Position numbers and translations under genes: made by a program
Assembly: GCA_027314915.1 (NCBI GenBank)
Contig: DAHUZZ010000003.1
Coordinates: 1-64,000, forward strand
Length of the DNA: 64,000 bases
From: Thermoplasmata archaeon
Lineage (GTDB): Archaea; Thermoplasmatota; Thermoplasmata; Lutacidiplasmatales; UBA184
Direction: 5' to 3'
The notes under the pieces: generated by a model
The model's input: only the letters and a program-made list of their open reading frames with translations
Told to the model about the DNA's origin: nothing
Database searches by the model: none
In this document: positions 42,179 through 50,394 of the stretch, in pieces
Position numbering within the stretch: position 1 is the stretch's first letter
How the letters are laid out: every line of letters starts with the position of its first letter

Positions 42179-43463
42179 CGAGATCGGTCCCCTCCGGTTC
42201 GAGGCCGGTCGCCTCGACCGGGGCGCGGAGCTCGTCCGCCAGGGCCCGCCCGCCGGCGCGGCCAGCTTCGCCCTGACGGTCGTCACGCCGGCCGGATGGG
42301 GCCTGGAGCCCCCGGCGCAGGCGGGCATCGCGCTCATGGCCTCCGAGCTCGCCACCGCCGGCGCCGGGACGCGGAGCCGCCTCGAGGTGGCCCGCGAGCT
42401 GGATCGGCATGGGGCGAGCCTCGTCACGGACTGCCACCCGGAGTGCTCGGAGATCACGCTCTGGGGTCCGGCCGACCGGCTCGAGGAGCTCCTCCCGCTC
42501 CTCGCGGACGCCGTGATCCGCCCCCGGTTCGATGCGCGCGAGGTCGCGCGGCTCCGGCGGCAGATCGTCGAGCGGCAGATGCGCGAACGGACCCAGCCGG
42601 ACCGCCGGGCCGAGCGCGAACTGTTCCGACGCATCTATCCCAAGGGCCATCCGTACCGCGAGACCGGGCTCGGCTCGCCCGCGTCGATCGCGAAGATCGA
42701 CCGCGACGACCTCCGGAGGTTCCACCGGACCTGCCGGACCGCCCGGGCGAGCGTCGTGGCGGCCACCTGCCGGGAGCCGCTCGACCGGCTCGCACCGCTG
42801 CTTGACCGGGCGTTCGAGGGCTGGGACGGCGGACCGCAGGCCCCGTCGCCGGCGCTCCCCCGGCCCTCCGCCCCCTCGGCGCCGTACCGCGTGGACGTCC
42901 CCGGGGGCAGCCAGGTGGAGATCCGGGTCGGGGGAGCGACGCTCGCCCGGGACGATCCCGGCTATCCGGCGGCCTTCCTCGCCAACGAGATCCTGGGAGG
43001 CCGGCCGGTCATCTCCCGCCTGTTCCAGCGTCTGAGGGAGAAGGAAGGGCTCGTCTACCACGCGAGCAGCTCGCTCGAGTCGATGCGATGGGGCGGCTAC
43101 TGGATCGCGCAGGCCGGGGCCGATGCCGCCAAGGCGCCGAGGGTGCTCGACCGTTTGACCGAGGAGACCCGGATCCTCGCGCGGCGCGAGCCGCCGAGCG
43201 GGGAGCTCGACCGGGTCCGGGAGAGCTACATCGGCTCGCTCCACCTGCAGGTCGAGACCACCGCCTCGGCGCACGAGCTCGCCACCGAGGTCGCCTACTA
43301 CCACCTGCCCACGACCTTCTACTCCGAGTGGCCGGACCGCATCCGCGCCATCTCGCCCCGCGAGGTCCGCGAGGGCGCCGAGCGGGGGCTGGATCCCGCG
43401 CGCGCCGCGACCGTCCTCGCGGGTCCCCTGGGGCGAACCTCCGACGGAGCTATCCGTCCGTAG
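42168..43463 (+). CDS. M16 family peptidase-like, non-catalytic partner, 431 aa
   Basis: Same two-domain fold but no HxxEH: the corresponding helix reads 'AGIALMASELATAGAGTRS'. Fold markers remain ('YPKGHPYRETGLGSPASI', 'ANEILGGRPVISRLFQRLREKEGLVYHASSS' with the substrate-binding R/Y region, 'AYYHLPTTFYSEW'). The second domain supplies the conserved R-x-Y-like substrate-binding part, as in non-catalytic subunits. GTG 42168 lies inside the catalytic gene. Likely forms the active heterodimer with it. Confidence 0.88.
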   Translation: MPADEIGPLRFEAGRLDRGAELVRQGPPAGAASFALTVVTPAGWGLEPPAQAGIALMASELATAGAGTRSRLEVARELDRHGASLVTDCHPECSEITLWGPADRLEELLPLLADAVIRPRFDAREVARLRRQIVERQMRERTQPDRRAERELFRRIYPKGHPYRETGLGSPASIAKIDRDDLRRFHRTCRTARASVVAATCREPLDRLAPLLDRAFEGWDGGPQAPSPALPRPSAPSAPYRVDVPGGSQVEIRVGGATLARDDPGYPAAFLANEILGGRPVISRLFQRLREKEGLVYHASSSLESMRWGGYWIAQAGADAAKAPRVLDRLTEETRILARREPPSGELDRVRESYIGSLHLQVETTASAHELATEVAYYHLPTTFYSEWPDRIRAISPREVREGAERGLDPARAATVLAGPLGRTSDGAIRP

Positions 43464-43495
43464 AGGGGTCCATACGCATCGAGGGGAAGCGCATC

Positions 43496-43501
43496 ATTAA
43501 G
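43496..43501 (+). promoter_or_regulatory. TATA-like box before the RHH-like gene
   Basis: ATTAAG, 30 nt before ATG 43526, in an otherwise GC-rich spacer; fits a leaderless or nearly leaderless transcript. Confidence 0.4.
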
Positions 43502-43525
43502 AGCAAGTAGCCCCTGCGCCCGACG

Positions 43526-43777
43526 ATGCCCCCTTCCGTGCGAAATATCGGCATGCTCCGCAAGAACATCACGATCACGCCGGAAGAGGCGGCGTTCCTC
43601 GAGCGCCATCCGGAGATCAACCAGAGCGCGCTCTTCCGTCAGGTCATCGAGAGCATGATGATGGCCGAGAAGGCGCCCCATGTCGCGTCGGTCCGCGACC
43701 TGAGGCTGGGCAAGGCGGTCTACCGCAGCGGGGCCGTCATGTTCCAGCGCAGCGCGAAGCGCGAAGCGGTCGAGTGA
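43526..43777 (+). CDS. Small ribbon-helix-helix-like protein, 83 aa
   Basis: The segment 'RKNITITPEEAAFLERHPEINQSALFRQVIESMM' has the strand-helix-turn-helix pattern of CopG/Arc-type DNA-binding proteins (strand NITIT, helix A PEEAAFLER, turn, helix B QSALFRQVIESM). The C-terminal 30 residues are basic. ATG 43526 has a TATA-like box 30 nt upstream; ATG 43553 would remove nine residues. It probably dimerises and regulates transcription, but no target is visible. Confidence 0.65.
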   Translation: MPPSVRNIGMLRKNITITPEEAAFLERHPEINQSALFRQVIESMMMAEKAPHVASVRDLRLGKAVYRSGAVMFQRSAKREAVE

Positions 43778-43791
43778 TCTGAGCCGCCGGA

Positions 43792-44625
43792 TCATCCGGA
43801 GGGTGGCCCGGCGCGTCCCGGGGCATCCTGATCGCGCAATCGGCCCCCGAGGCGGTTCCATGCGCCGCGTTCGGCGTCGGCCGCCCGGGCGTAAAGGATC
43901 CCTTCGGCCCCCGGCGTGAGCTCCCAGGCCGCGCGCGCCACGTCGGGCTCGACGGCCCCGAGCGCGTGCCGCGGGATGAGGTGCCCGAACGCCCAATGCC
44001 GTCGCAGGGCGAGGTCCGCGAAGTGGGGCATGTAGTGGCCTCCTCCGACGCCGAGCGCGACGCGGTCGACGGGATCCTCCTCGATCGTGGGGATCGCCTC
44101 CGCGATCGCATGGAGGACCTCCGGGGCGGGGCGGTCGAAGTCCTCGCCGCCGCCCACCTCGAGGAAGAACGCGGGGTGCCCGAGCGCCGGCCCGTGATGC
44201 GTCGCCTCGTAGGTGGCCGGGATCCCGATCCGGTCGCCCGCCTCCCGGAGGCGGCGCAGGGCCGAGGCCATCAGCCGCGGGGCCGTGGGGGAGAGCGTCC
44301 GTGGAAAGCCGCCGACCTCCGCGGAGCCGGTGAGGTTGCCCAGCGGATGGACCGTGAAGCAGCGCGGCCCGGTCTCGCTCCGGTGGAGGGAGACGAAGAG
44401 GAGCGGGACCCGCGCCGACCGGAGGACCTCGGGGAGCAGCTCGTCGAGCCCGTTGTCCTCCACGTGCCACCCCGGTCGGTGGAGGGTCCAGACCTCGTCG
44501 GTGAGCCGGCGGATCGGGGTGCCTTCGACGTGGCCCCACGCGGTGGGGAGGCCGCCCCAGCGCTCCGCGACCCCTCGGGCGACCGGGTCCCGGTCGCTGA
44601 GGATGACGAGGAACCTCGGGCTCAC
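43792..44625 (-). CDS. dtdA: Archaeal D-aminoacyl-tRNA deacylase, 277 aa
   Basis: Hydrolyses D-aminoacyl-tRNAs, protecting translation (DtdA/GEK1 family, unrelated to bacterial Dtd). Signatures include 'LVILSDRDPVARGVAERW', 'VPLLFVSLHRSETGPRCFTVHPLGNL', 'ATYEATHHGPALGHPAFFLEVGGGE' and 'VALGVGGGHYMPHFADLAL', with the conserved HHGP and GGGHY. GTG 44625 is chosen because it follows GAGGGAG and the preceding track residues are non-protein-like. Convergent with the RHH-like gene. Confidence 0.92.
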   Translation of the reverse strand: MSPRFLVILSDRDPVARGVAERWGGLPTAWGHVEGTPIRRLTDEVWTLHRPGWHVEDNGLDELLPEVLRSARVPLLFVSLHRSETGPRCFTVHPLGNLTGSAEVGGFPRTLSPTAPRLMASALRRLREAGDRIGIPATYEATHHGPALGHPAFFLEVGGGEDFDRPAPEVLHAIAEAIPTIEEDPVDRVALGVGGGHYMPHFADLALRRHWAFGHLIPRHALGAVEPDVARAAWELTPGAEGILYARAADAERGAWNRLGGRLRDQDAPGRAGPPSG

Positions 44626-44773
44626 GCACTCCCTCGTCCCGCGGGACGCACTCCTTGGCTTAGAGCCTGCCCGACGGTTGGACGGGCGACGTGCGGCGCG
44701 GCGTCGCGGGGTCGCCCCCGTCGCCCCGGACGCGGCGGGAACCACCTTGGGCGGGACGCCCGCGAGAGGACAG

Positions 44774-44780
44774 TTTTTAT
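44774..44780 (+). promoter_or_regulatory. TATA box before the cyclic-nucleotide-binding-domain gene
   Basis: TTTTTAT in GC-rich surroundings, about 40 nt before ATG 44816; predicted transcript has a leader of about 10-15 nt. Confidence 0.5.
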
Positions 44781-44815
44781 CGAGGCGGCCCCGTGGCCCG
44801 CGAAGGGCAACCTCC

Positions 44816-45250
44816 ATGCCGGGACTGGAAGATCCGAACGCCATCATCGCCCGACTGCGCCCCGTGCCCCTCTTCTCCAAGCTCAGCAAGAAGCAGATGA
44901 ACACGCTCGCCGGGACCGCGACCGACCGGAGCTACCCGCCGGGCGACACCATCGTCAAGGAGGGGGAAACGAAGACCGGCTTCTTCCTCATCACGGGCGG
45001 GAAGGTCGCGATCGAGAAGGGCGGCCGCCAGGTCGCGACGCTGGCCGCGGGTCAGTACTTCGGGGAGATGTCGCTGATTGACGAGATGCCCCGCTCCGCG
45101 ACGGTGAAGGCGCTGGAGCCCACGCGCTGCCTCGTCGTCTTCCCCTGGGAGTTCTGGAGCTCGGTCGGGAACGATCCCGACGCCATTCGGTCCCTCTTCC
45201 GCGAAACGGTGCGTCGGCTCCGCGAGACCCCCTCCGGTCCCTCGGAATAA
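44816..45250 (+). CDS. Cyclic-nucleotide-binding (CRP-like) sensor domain protein, 144 aa
   Basis: A single cNMP-binding-type domain covers most of the protein: 'LFSKLSKKQMNTLAG', 'SYPPGDTIVKEGETKTGFFLITGGKVAIEKGGRQVATLAAGQYFGEMSLIDEMPRSATVKA'. The phosphate-binding cassette is 'FGEMSLIDEMPRSATV', with the E and R expected for cNMP contact. No HTH follows, so it is not a CRP regulator; it may be a stand-alone sensor or subunit. Many archaea encode such proteins without known cyclases. Start ATG 44816. Confidence 0.85.
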   Translation: MPGLEDPNAIIARLRPVPLFSKLSKKQMNTLAGTATDRSYPPGDTIVKEGETKTGFFLITGGKVAIEKGGRQVATLAAGQYFGEMSLIDEMPRSATVKALEPTRCLVVFPWEFWSSVGNDPDAIRSLFRETVRRLRETPSGPSE

Positions 45251-45329
45251 GGGCCGGGCGGGGGCCCGGTCGGAGGAGATCGGCGCCGCGGCCCGGCTCA
45301 GGCTCCCGGCGGGCGGACCGGCCGCGGTC

Positions 45330-45701
45330 CTACAGGCCGAGACGGCTCCGGAGGTAGTCGAACGCCGCGGCTCCCTTCGGGGTGCGCTTCTCCACATTCG
45401 GGCGCCCGGACCCGGGCGGGACCCGGCTCGGATCCCGGTAGGCGAGGACCGCGTCGAACGCTTCGGCGGTCCAGCTTATCACCACGTCGGGAGGGCCGAC
45501 CGAGCCCTCGAACGCCTGGCTTTGGCCGTCGGGGCCGACGTGCAGCGTCGCGCTTGCCCCGGGGCTGACGAACCACCAGGTCTGAGGAAGGTACCGCCGA
45601 AGGAGGCCGCCGAACAGCGGGTGGGACAGCCGCGGTTGCAGCTGCGCCGTGACCTGAGGGGCAACGTGGGCGGCGAGGTGCTCGGCGAGGGTGGGGGGCA
45701 T
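45330..45701 (-). CDS. SCP2/sterol-carrier-like domain protein, 123 aa
   Basis: A small alpha/beta protein whose core 'WWFVSPGASATLHVGPDG' and 'DVVISWTAEAFDAVL' followed by 'KGAAAFDYLRSRLGL' fits the SCP-2 lipid-binding fold (ligand strand, 'D..I..S...F..il.G' segment, C-terminal helix). ATG 45701 is supported by a TATA-like 'CTTATTT' at 45734-45740 about 33-39 nt upstream. Ligand unknown; possibly lipids or acyl-CoA. Confidence 0.6.
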   Translation of the reverse strand: MPPTLAEHLAAHVAPQVTAQLQPRLSHPLFGGLLRRYLPQTWWFVSPGASATLHVGPDGQSQAFEGSVGPPDVVISWTAEAFDAVLAYRDPSRVPPGSGRPNVEKRTPKGAAAFDYLRSRLGL

Positions 45702-45733
45702 GAGGGGCTCGGACGGGACGTCACGTCGACCCC

Positions 45734-45740
45734 AAATAAG
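45734..45740 (-). promoter_or_regulatory. TATA-like box of the SCP2-like gene
   Basis: CTTATTT on the minus strand; TSS predicted about 10 nt before ATG 45701. Confidence 0.4.
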
Positions 45741-46096
45741 CCCGAGGACCCGGCGCACGGCCGCCGCGGGCCGCGTGCGCGGGCGTGGCGCGCCGTACCC
45801 CGGCCGTGGCCGCTCGAACGGGGCCGGACCTCGACGGAAGGGGAGGTCCGGCTCCTTCGCCTTTCTCGCACTGCGTCGATCGGGACCGCGCGGCCCTGGG
45901 TCGTGGCGCGGCCGGGCCGGGCCGGACACCCCCGTGGATCGCCGGCGGTAGGGGGAGGCGACCCTCCCCAGCGGCACCCTCCGGTGGTCACCTCGCGGTC
46001 ACCGGTCCCGGGCGGAGAAGTTGTCAGCTCGGGGACCCCACGCGGGTGGGTAGCAGCGTCTTAAGGGAGGGTCAATTCTTGGAGGGACGATTCCAG

Positions 46097-46177
46097 ATGA
46101 TCGAGACGCGCCCCGCCGGGTCGCCTCCCCACGCAGGGGATCTCGCTCCGCACGGCCCGGGGGGTCCCAGGTCATGA
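46097..46177 (+). CDS. Possible 26-aa leader peptide upstream of arsC
   Basis: ATG 46097 follows GGAGGGA (46081-46087) with 9-nt spacing and encodes 26 residues ending exactly in an ATGA overlap with arsC. The peptide is Pro/Gly/His-rich without cysteine. Its role may be translational coupling rather than a functional peptide; it is too short for the ORF track as a separate entry. Confidence 0.35.
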   Translation: MIETRPAGSPPHAGDLAPHGPGGPRS

Positions 46178-46629
46178 CCCCGTCGCCCCGTACCGTGCTC
46201 TTCATCTGCGTCGAGAACGCCGGCCGTTCGCTCATGGCGGAGGCGTTCTTCAACGCCGACCCGCCGCCGGGGTGGATCGCCGTGTCCGCCGGGACCCGAC
46301 CGGCCCCCGCGGCGAACCCCCGGACCGGGCCGATGCTCCGGGAGGTCGGCCTGCCGCTGCCCGCGCACGGGCCGGTGCTCCTCACGAGGGAGATGATGGA
46401 TGAGGCCCGCGTGCGCGTCACGATGGGCTGCCTCGACGACGCGAGCTGCCCGGCCCATCTCAAGGGCCTCGAGCTGCGGGACTGGTCCCTCCCGGACCCC
46501 GCGCGGCTGGATGACGCCGGGTTCCGCGGCGTGCGCGACCAGATCCGGGCCCGGGTGAAGGGGCTCCGGGCCGAGCTCGCCCTCGCCGATCCCGAGTCGA
46601 CCGGTCGGGCGGGGGATCGGACCCGTTGA
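46174..46629 (+). CDS. Low-molecular-weight-phosphatase-type arsenate reductase, 151 aa
   Basis: LMW protein-tyrosine-phosphatase fold. P-loop 'FICVENAGRSLMAEAFFN' is a CX5R motif in the E-N-A-G-R form seen in arsenate reductases rather than the G-N-I-C-R form of phosphatases. 'SLPDPARL' gives the general-acid Asp ('DWSLPDPA'). Additional cysteines for a redox cascade are in 'TMGCLDDASCPAH'. Reduces arsenate to arsenite. Overlaps the downstream aquaporin by 4 nt (TTGA), consistent with an arsenic-detoxification pair. Confidence 0.8.
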   Translation: MTPSPRTVLFICVENAGRSLMAEAFFNADPPPGWIAVSAGTRPAPAANPRTGPMLREVGLPLPAHGPVLLTREMMDEARVRVTMGCLDDASCPAHLKGLELRDWSLPDPARLDDAGFRGVRDQIRARVKGLRAELALADPESTGRAGDRTR

Positions 46630-47351
46630 TCCGCGCCTCGCTCCGCCCGTGGGCGGCGGAGCTCCTGGGGACCGCCCTCCTCGTCGGCATCGGCACCGGG
46701 ACGATCGTGGCGGCCGGCCGCATCGGGGGGATCCCGCAGTGGGCGATGGCGATCGCCTGGTTCCTCGCCGTGTTCCTCCCCATCCAGCTCTTCGCCCCGG
46801 TCTCCGGCGCCCACCTGAACCCGGCGGTCACGCTCGCGCTGGCCACCAGTCGCCGGGTACCCTGGAGGATCGTCCCCGGCCACGTGGCCGCCCAGCTCCT
46901 CGGCGCGCTCGCGGGGAGCGCGGTGGTCCTCCTCCTCCTCGGTGCGGGGCAGCATCTCGGGGCGACGATCCCGGTCGGAAGCTCGCTCGTGCTCGACTTC
47001 GCGGGGGAGGCGCTCTTCACCGCGCTGCTGGTGGCGAGCGTCTTCGTGCTCGCGGATCGGGGACCGGGCCGGTACCATTGGCGCGACCTCTTGCCCGCAC
47101 TCGCGGTGGGAGCTTCGACCTACCTGATCGGGCCCCTCACCGGCAGCTCGCTCAACCCGGCCCGTACCCTGGCCCCGGCCCTCCTCTCGGGCACCTACAC
47201 CGGTCTCGGGCTCTACCTCACGATCGTGCCGATCGCGGCGCTCGCGGTGGCCCTCACCTGGTCGCGGCCCCGGCGAGGGGGCCGGGGCTCCGCGGCGGGC
47301 GCTCCGCCCCCGGAACGGGAGACGCCGGGGGACCCGTCACGATCTTCGTGA
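46626..47351 (+). CDS. MIP-family aquaglyceroporin-like channel, 241 aa
   Basis: Six-helix major intrinsic protein with both NPA loops: 'VSGAHLNPAVTLALA' and 'LTGSSLNPARTLAPALL'. TM helices span most of residues 10-215, with a charged disordered tail. Start TTG 46626 is fixed by overlap with the arsC stop. In Sinorhizobium and others an aquaglyceroporin (AqpS) with ArsC lets arsenite leave the cell down its gradient; the same logic is inferred here. No ars regulator is adjacent. Confidence 0.9.
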   Translation: MIRASLRPWAAELLGTALLVGIGTGTIVAAGRIGGIPQWAMAIAWFLAVFLPIQLFAPVSGAHLNPAVTLALATSRRVPWRIVPGHVAAQLLGALAGSAVVLLLLGAGQHLGATIPVGSSLVLDFAGEALFTALLVASVFVLADRGPGRYHWRDLLPALAVGASTYLIGPLTGSSLNPARTLAPALLSGTYTGLGLYLTIVPIAALAVALTWSRPRRGGRGSAAGAPPPERETPGDPSRSS

Positions 47352-47519
47352 GCCGGCCCCCGACCGAGTCCCGTCCTACCGCTCCGGGCGATCCGGCAAG
47401 GAACCGGATCCCGCAGCGCCCGCGTCCTGCGCCGGCAGGGTGCGCGGCCCTCGGCGAACGGTTCCTTCCCGGGTACCCCGCGTTCGGCTCGATCGACTCC
47501 CGCGGGTCGGGGTGCGGGC

Positions 47520-48473
47520 TCAGCTCCCCCGGGCCGGCGCCGGACGATTCGCGGGTCCCGGCGAGGGTCCGGGTCCGCTCTTCAGCCCGCCCACGAGGTG
47601 GATGAGCTCGATGAGAAAGTCGCTTCGGGGCGGCTCTTCGACCGCCCCGTGGCAGACCGCGTCCACGACGACCACGTAGCTCGCCATCGTGGCCGCACCG
47701 ATGCTGACCCGCAGCGTCTCGGGGCGGGCCACCCACGGACTCTGTCGCAGGCGCTCCGCGGCGAGCGGCAGCAGGACCTTCGGGTCGACGTCGGGCGGGA
47801 CCTCGTACTTCGTGCGGACCCAGCGCTCCACGACGTCGTGGGCGAGCACCGCGGCTTGGATCACGATGTTGTTCGGCAGCCGCACGAGGGTCCCATCGTC
47901 GCGCCGAACGACGGTGTACGCGAGCCCGATCGACCGAAGGACGCCGGTGAAGCCGAGGACCAGGAGGTCGTCCGAGTAGAACTTGGGAGGGTAGGCCGGG
48001 CCGAGGAACGGGTACTGCCACGTGGTGATCGTGATCCGGTCGCCCTCGCGGAACGGTCGGACGATGAGCAGCGTCACGCCCGCGATGACATTCCCGAGGG
48101 CGGTTTGGGCCGCGAGCCCGATGACGAGGCCCGCGAACGTCCCCCCGGCGAGCAGGGCGGTCCCGTTGACGCCCAGGGCGTACAGGACCACCAGGGCGAC
48201 CACGGCGTAGGCGGCCAGTCGGTACACATCGAGCACCCGATACGCGCGGTCCGGGCCGAGCCGCTTCTCCGACTCCCGCCGCAGCCCGCGCCCGATGAGC
48301 ATGACCGAGAGGACGCCCACCACGGCGACGAGCGCGGCGACCAGGTACCGATCGAGGGAGGGAGGAACGAGGTGGTGTGCGCTCAGGAAGAGATACAGGG
48401 CCACCGCCAGGACGATCAGGGCGGCGCTCCCGAGCGCGACCGCCATCCAACGGTTGCGGTTCGCAGCTTCCAT
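47520..48473 (-). CDS. MscS-family mechanosensitive channel (second copy), 317 aa
   Basis: About five hydrophobic segments: 'MAVALGSAALIVLAVALYLFL', 'YLVAALVAVVGVLSVMLIG', 'YRLAAYAVVALVVLYALGV', then the pore helix 'LLAGGTFAGLVIGLAAQTALGNVIAGVTLLIVRPFREGDRI'. The A/G pattern and 'AQTALGNVIAG' are diagnostic MscS TM3. The beta domain reads 'TVVRRDDGTLVRLPNNIVIQAAV'. ATG 48473 is chosen because TAAAGG at 48495-48500 lies about 26 nt upstream (leaderless); the track GTG 48479 is two codons longer. Confidence 0.9.
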   Translation of the reverse strand: MEAANRNRWMAVALGSAALIVLAVALYLFLSAHHLVPPSLDRYLVAALVAVVGVLSVMLIGRGLRRESEKRLGPDRAYRVLDVYRLAAYAVVALVVLYALGVNGTALLAGGTFAGLVIGLAAQTALGNVIAGVTLLIVRPFREGDRITITTWQYPFLGPAYPPKFYSDDLLVLGFTGVLRSIGLAYTVVRRDDGTLVRLPNNIVIQAAVLAHDVVERWVRTKYEVPPDVDPKVLLPLAAERLRQSPWVARPETLRVSIGAATMASYVVVVDAVCHGAVEEPPRSDFLIELIHLVGGLKSGPGPSPGPANRPAPARGS

Positions 48474-48494
48474 GGGCACCTATGCCGAGCGTCC

Positions 48495-48500
48495 CCTTTA
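48495..48500 (-). promoter_or_regulatory. TATA-like box of the second MscS gene
   Basis: TAAAGG on the minus strand, about 27 nt before ATG 48473. Confidence 0.35.
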
Positions 48501-48632
48501 CCCGTGCTGTACGGGCCCTGCATCCCCGAGTAGGGAACCGCCCCGTCGCGCAAGAACCGGGTCGGGCCATCCCCACGGTTCGACGTCGGGCGCGGAGCGT
48601 GTCGCGGGCCTCTTCACCGCATCGAGAACGGA

Positions 48633-49172
48633 GTGCACCTCTCGCTAGTCCCGAGGAGATATCGTGCGGGCCGCTCGAGGCCGGGAGGATCCCTGGTCGA
48701 AACCTCCCCTGCGGCCCGGATCTACGGTGCGTTCTGCGCCCTCGCGTTCGCCCTGAGCGGCGTGATGCTCCTCACCGATACGAATCTGAGGACCGACCTC
48801 GGAGCGGTAGCGAGCGGCTACTTCCTTCCCTGGGACGTGGTGCTCGTGACCGCCCTCGCGGATCTGGTCGGCGCCGTGCTCCTCAGGGCGGTCCCCTCGC
48901 GGCGCGCGATCGCGGCCGGCGTGGTAGGATCCGGTTGGCTGGCCCTGGTCTTCGTCGGCGATCTCTTCACCTACCGCAGCGTCGGATTCGCCACCGCCAC
49001 CGGTTTCGCGCAGTACCTGTTCGGGATCACCTACTACGGGGGAGACGTTCGTTACCTGTACGACCTCGTGCTCGTGGTCTACCTCGCGGCCTTCGTCTTC
49101 GGAGCGGCGGCGCTGGCCAGGACCCGGAGCCCCGTGCCCCCGACCGGCGGGTCCGACCCCGGCCCGCCGTAG
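48633..49172 (+). CDS. Four-helix membrane protein of unknown function, 179 aa
   Basis: Four hydrophobic segments: 'IYGAFCALAFALSGVMLL' (about 30-47), 'WDVVLVTALADLVGAVLL' (67-84), 'AIAAGVVGSGWLALVFVGDLF' (92-112) and 'LYDLVLVVYLAAFVFGAAAL' (141-160). The first ~25 residues from GTG 48633 are basic and may not belong to the protein, but no better start is visible. No family recognised. It is divergent from MscS. Confidence 0.5.
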   Translation: MHLSLVPRRYRAGRSRPGGSLVETSPAARIYGAFCALAFALSGVMLLTDTNLRTDLGAVASGYFLPWDVVLVTALADLVGAVLLRAVPSRRAIAAGVVGSGWLALVFVGDLFTYRSVGFATATGFAQYLFGITYYGGDVRYLYDLVLVVYLAAFVFGAAALARTRSPVPPTGGSDPGPP

Positions 49173-49312
49173 CCTTCTCCCCGGAGCTCCTCGGTCGCGC
49201 TCTCGACTTCCAACCCGACCGGCCCGGCCGGTCGAGACGAACCTGGACGGGAGGTCCGCTCGCTCCGAGGGGCCCGAAAGCGAGGGCCGGGGGAGCCCCG
49301 AGGAAACTAGGT

Positions 49313-49328
49313 GCTCCCGGCGGGGAGC
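49313..49328. terminator. Short GC hairpin between convergent genes
   Basis: GCTCCCGGCGGGGAGC forms a 6-bp stem with a 4-nt loop, about 110 bp before the 3' end of the metallo-beta-lactamase gene. Could aid termination; no T-tract is present. Confidence 0.3.
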
Positions 49329-49440
49329 CTATTGACTATTCATGGGTTGTTACCATGACGTCTCTGGGCTCGGTCCACGCACCGTCTTCGAGGGCCGCTC
49401 CGGCAACCCGGGATCCGTGCTCCATCTCCTCCGTTCGCTC

Positions 49441-50394
49441 TCAACCGGAAGAGAGCCTACCGAAACGGTAGCGGAGGTTGCCGAACTTTCCTCGGAGGAT
49501 CTGCTTCAGCAGCGCGCCGGTACTTGGGCCGTTGTAAATTGCGAAGTCCTCGAAGGCATGAGCGCCGGGCCTCGACTTCACCGCCTCGGCTGCATCGCGG
49601 ACGGCCTTGAGGCGATCCACGGTCATCGTGAGCGCCTTCTCGTGCGGTTGGTATCGGGCCCCTACGGGATAGTCACGGAACGGCCTATCGGACATCTCGA
49701 TGTGTCCTCCCAAGACTCGGGTCACGGCGCGGCTACCCGCGAAGCGGACGAGCCGGTCGAGGCTACAGAGAAAAGCGTCGAAGTCGAACGCGTACAGGCG
49801 AGCGGGGCAGACCGTATCGCCGGTCAAGAGGAACCCCGTCCATCGATCGAAGATCGCGATTGAAGCGGGGTGGTGGCCGGGAATCGAAAAGACCTCGAGT
49901 ACGCGTCCTCCAAGGTCGAACCGACCGACAGCGTCCAGGTTCTCAGAGAGTCCGAAGAACCCTCGAACCGCCTCGGGCTCTTTCCCGACGATTCGGGTGA
50001 AGGGACGGTCGATGAACTGAGCGTCTCCCGCACGGTGGTCGGTGTGAGAGTGGCTGTGGGCCACCACGAGTTCGTAGTTCGCCCGAGGATGATGGGTCAG
50101 CCACCCGCTGATCAGTCGGTCGATGACGACTCGTATGGGGAAGCGTGCAGGGTCCGAGGTGGCTCCCGTGTCCACGAGGAGTGCCCGTTGGTTCCCGAAC
50201 AGAAGGTAAAGGAACGGAGCCTCGAACGAAACGTCCTTGCTCTCGCGAAGCACGAACGTGTGCTCATCATAGGAATGCACCTGGATCGGTGGATCGGTCC
50301 GGTGCCTCGGCGAAGCGGAACCATGGATCCAACGAACCTCCATCTGCCCCGCCATCGGTGCGTCGGTCTCAAAGTCGATAGCTTCGCGGCTCAT
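49441..50394 (-). CDS. Metallo-beta-lactamase-fold hydrolase, 317 aa
   Basis: Zinc-binding HxHxDH motif is visible in 'ELVVAHSHSHTDHRAGDAQFI'; further ligands in 'SIPGHHPASIAIFDRW', 'FLLTGDTV' and 'RVLGGHIEMS' complete the dinuclear site. The N-terminal 'FLYLLFGNQRALLVDTGATSDP' is the conserved beta-sandwich strand with D-T-G. The family includes glyoxalase II-like and lactonase-like enzymes; substrate not assigned. Its ATG overlaps the TetR stop by 4 nt, so it is probably the enzyme controlled by that repressor's ligand. Confidence 0.88.
   Translation of the reverse strand: MSREAIDFETDAPMAGQMEVRWIHGSASPRHRTDPPIQVHSYDEHTFVLRESKDVSFEAPFLYLLFGNQRALLVDTGATSDPARFPIRVVIDRLISGWLTHHPRANYELVVAHSHSHTDHRAGDAQFIDRPFTRIVGKEPEAVRGFFGLSENLDAVGRFDLGGRVLEVFSIPGHHPASIAIFDRWTGFLLTGDTVCPARLYAFDFDAFLCSLDRLVRFAGSRAVTRVLGGHIEMSDRPFRDYPVGARYQPHEKALTMTVDRLKAVRDAAEAVKSRPGAHAFEDFAIYNGPSTGALLKQILRGKFGNLRYRFGRLSSG

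Noticed and set aside
49342-49863. 173-aa plus-strand ORF
   Set aside because: Antisense to the metallo-beta-lactamase gene, which has a complete zinc motif.
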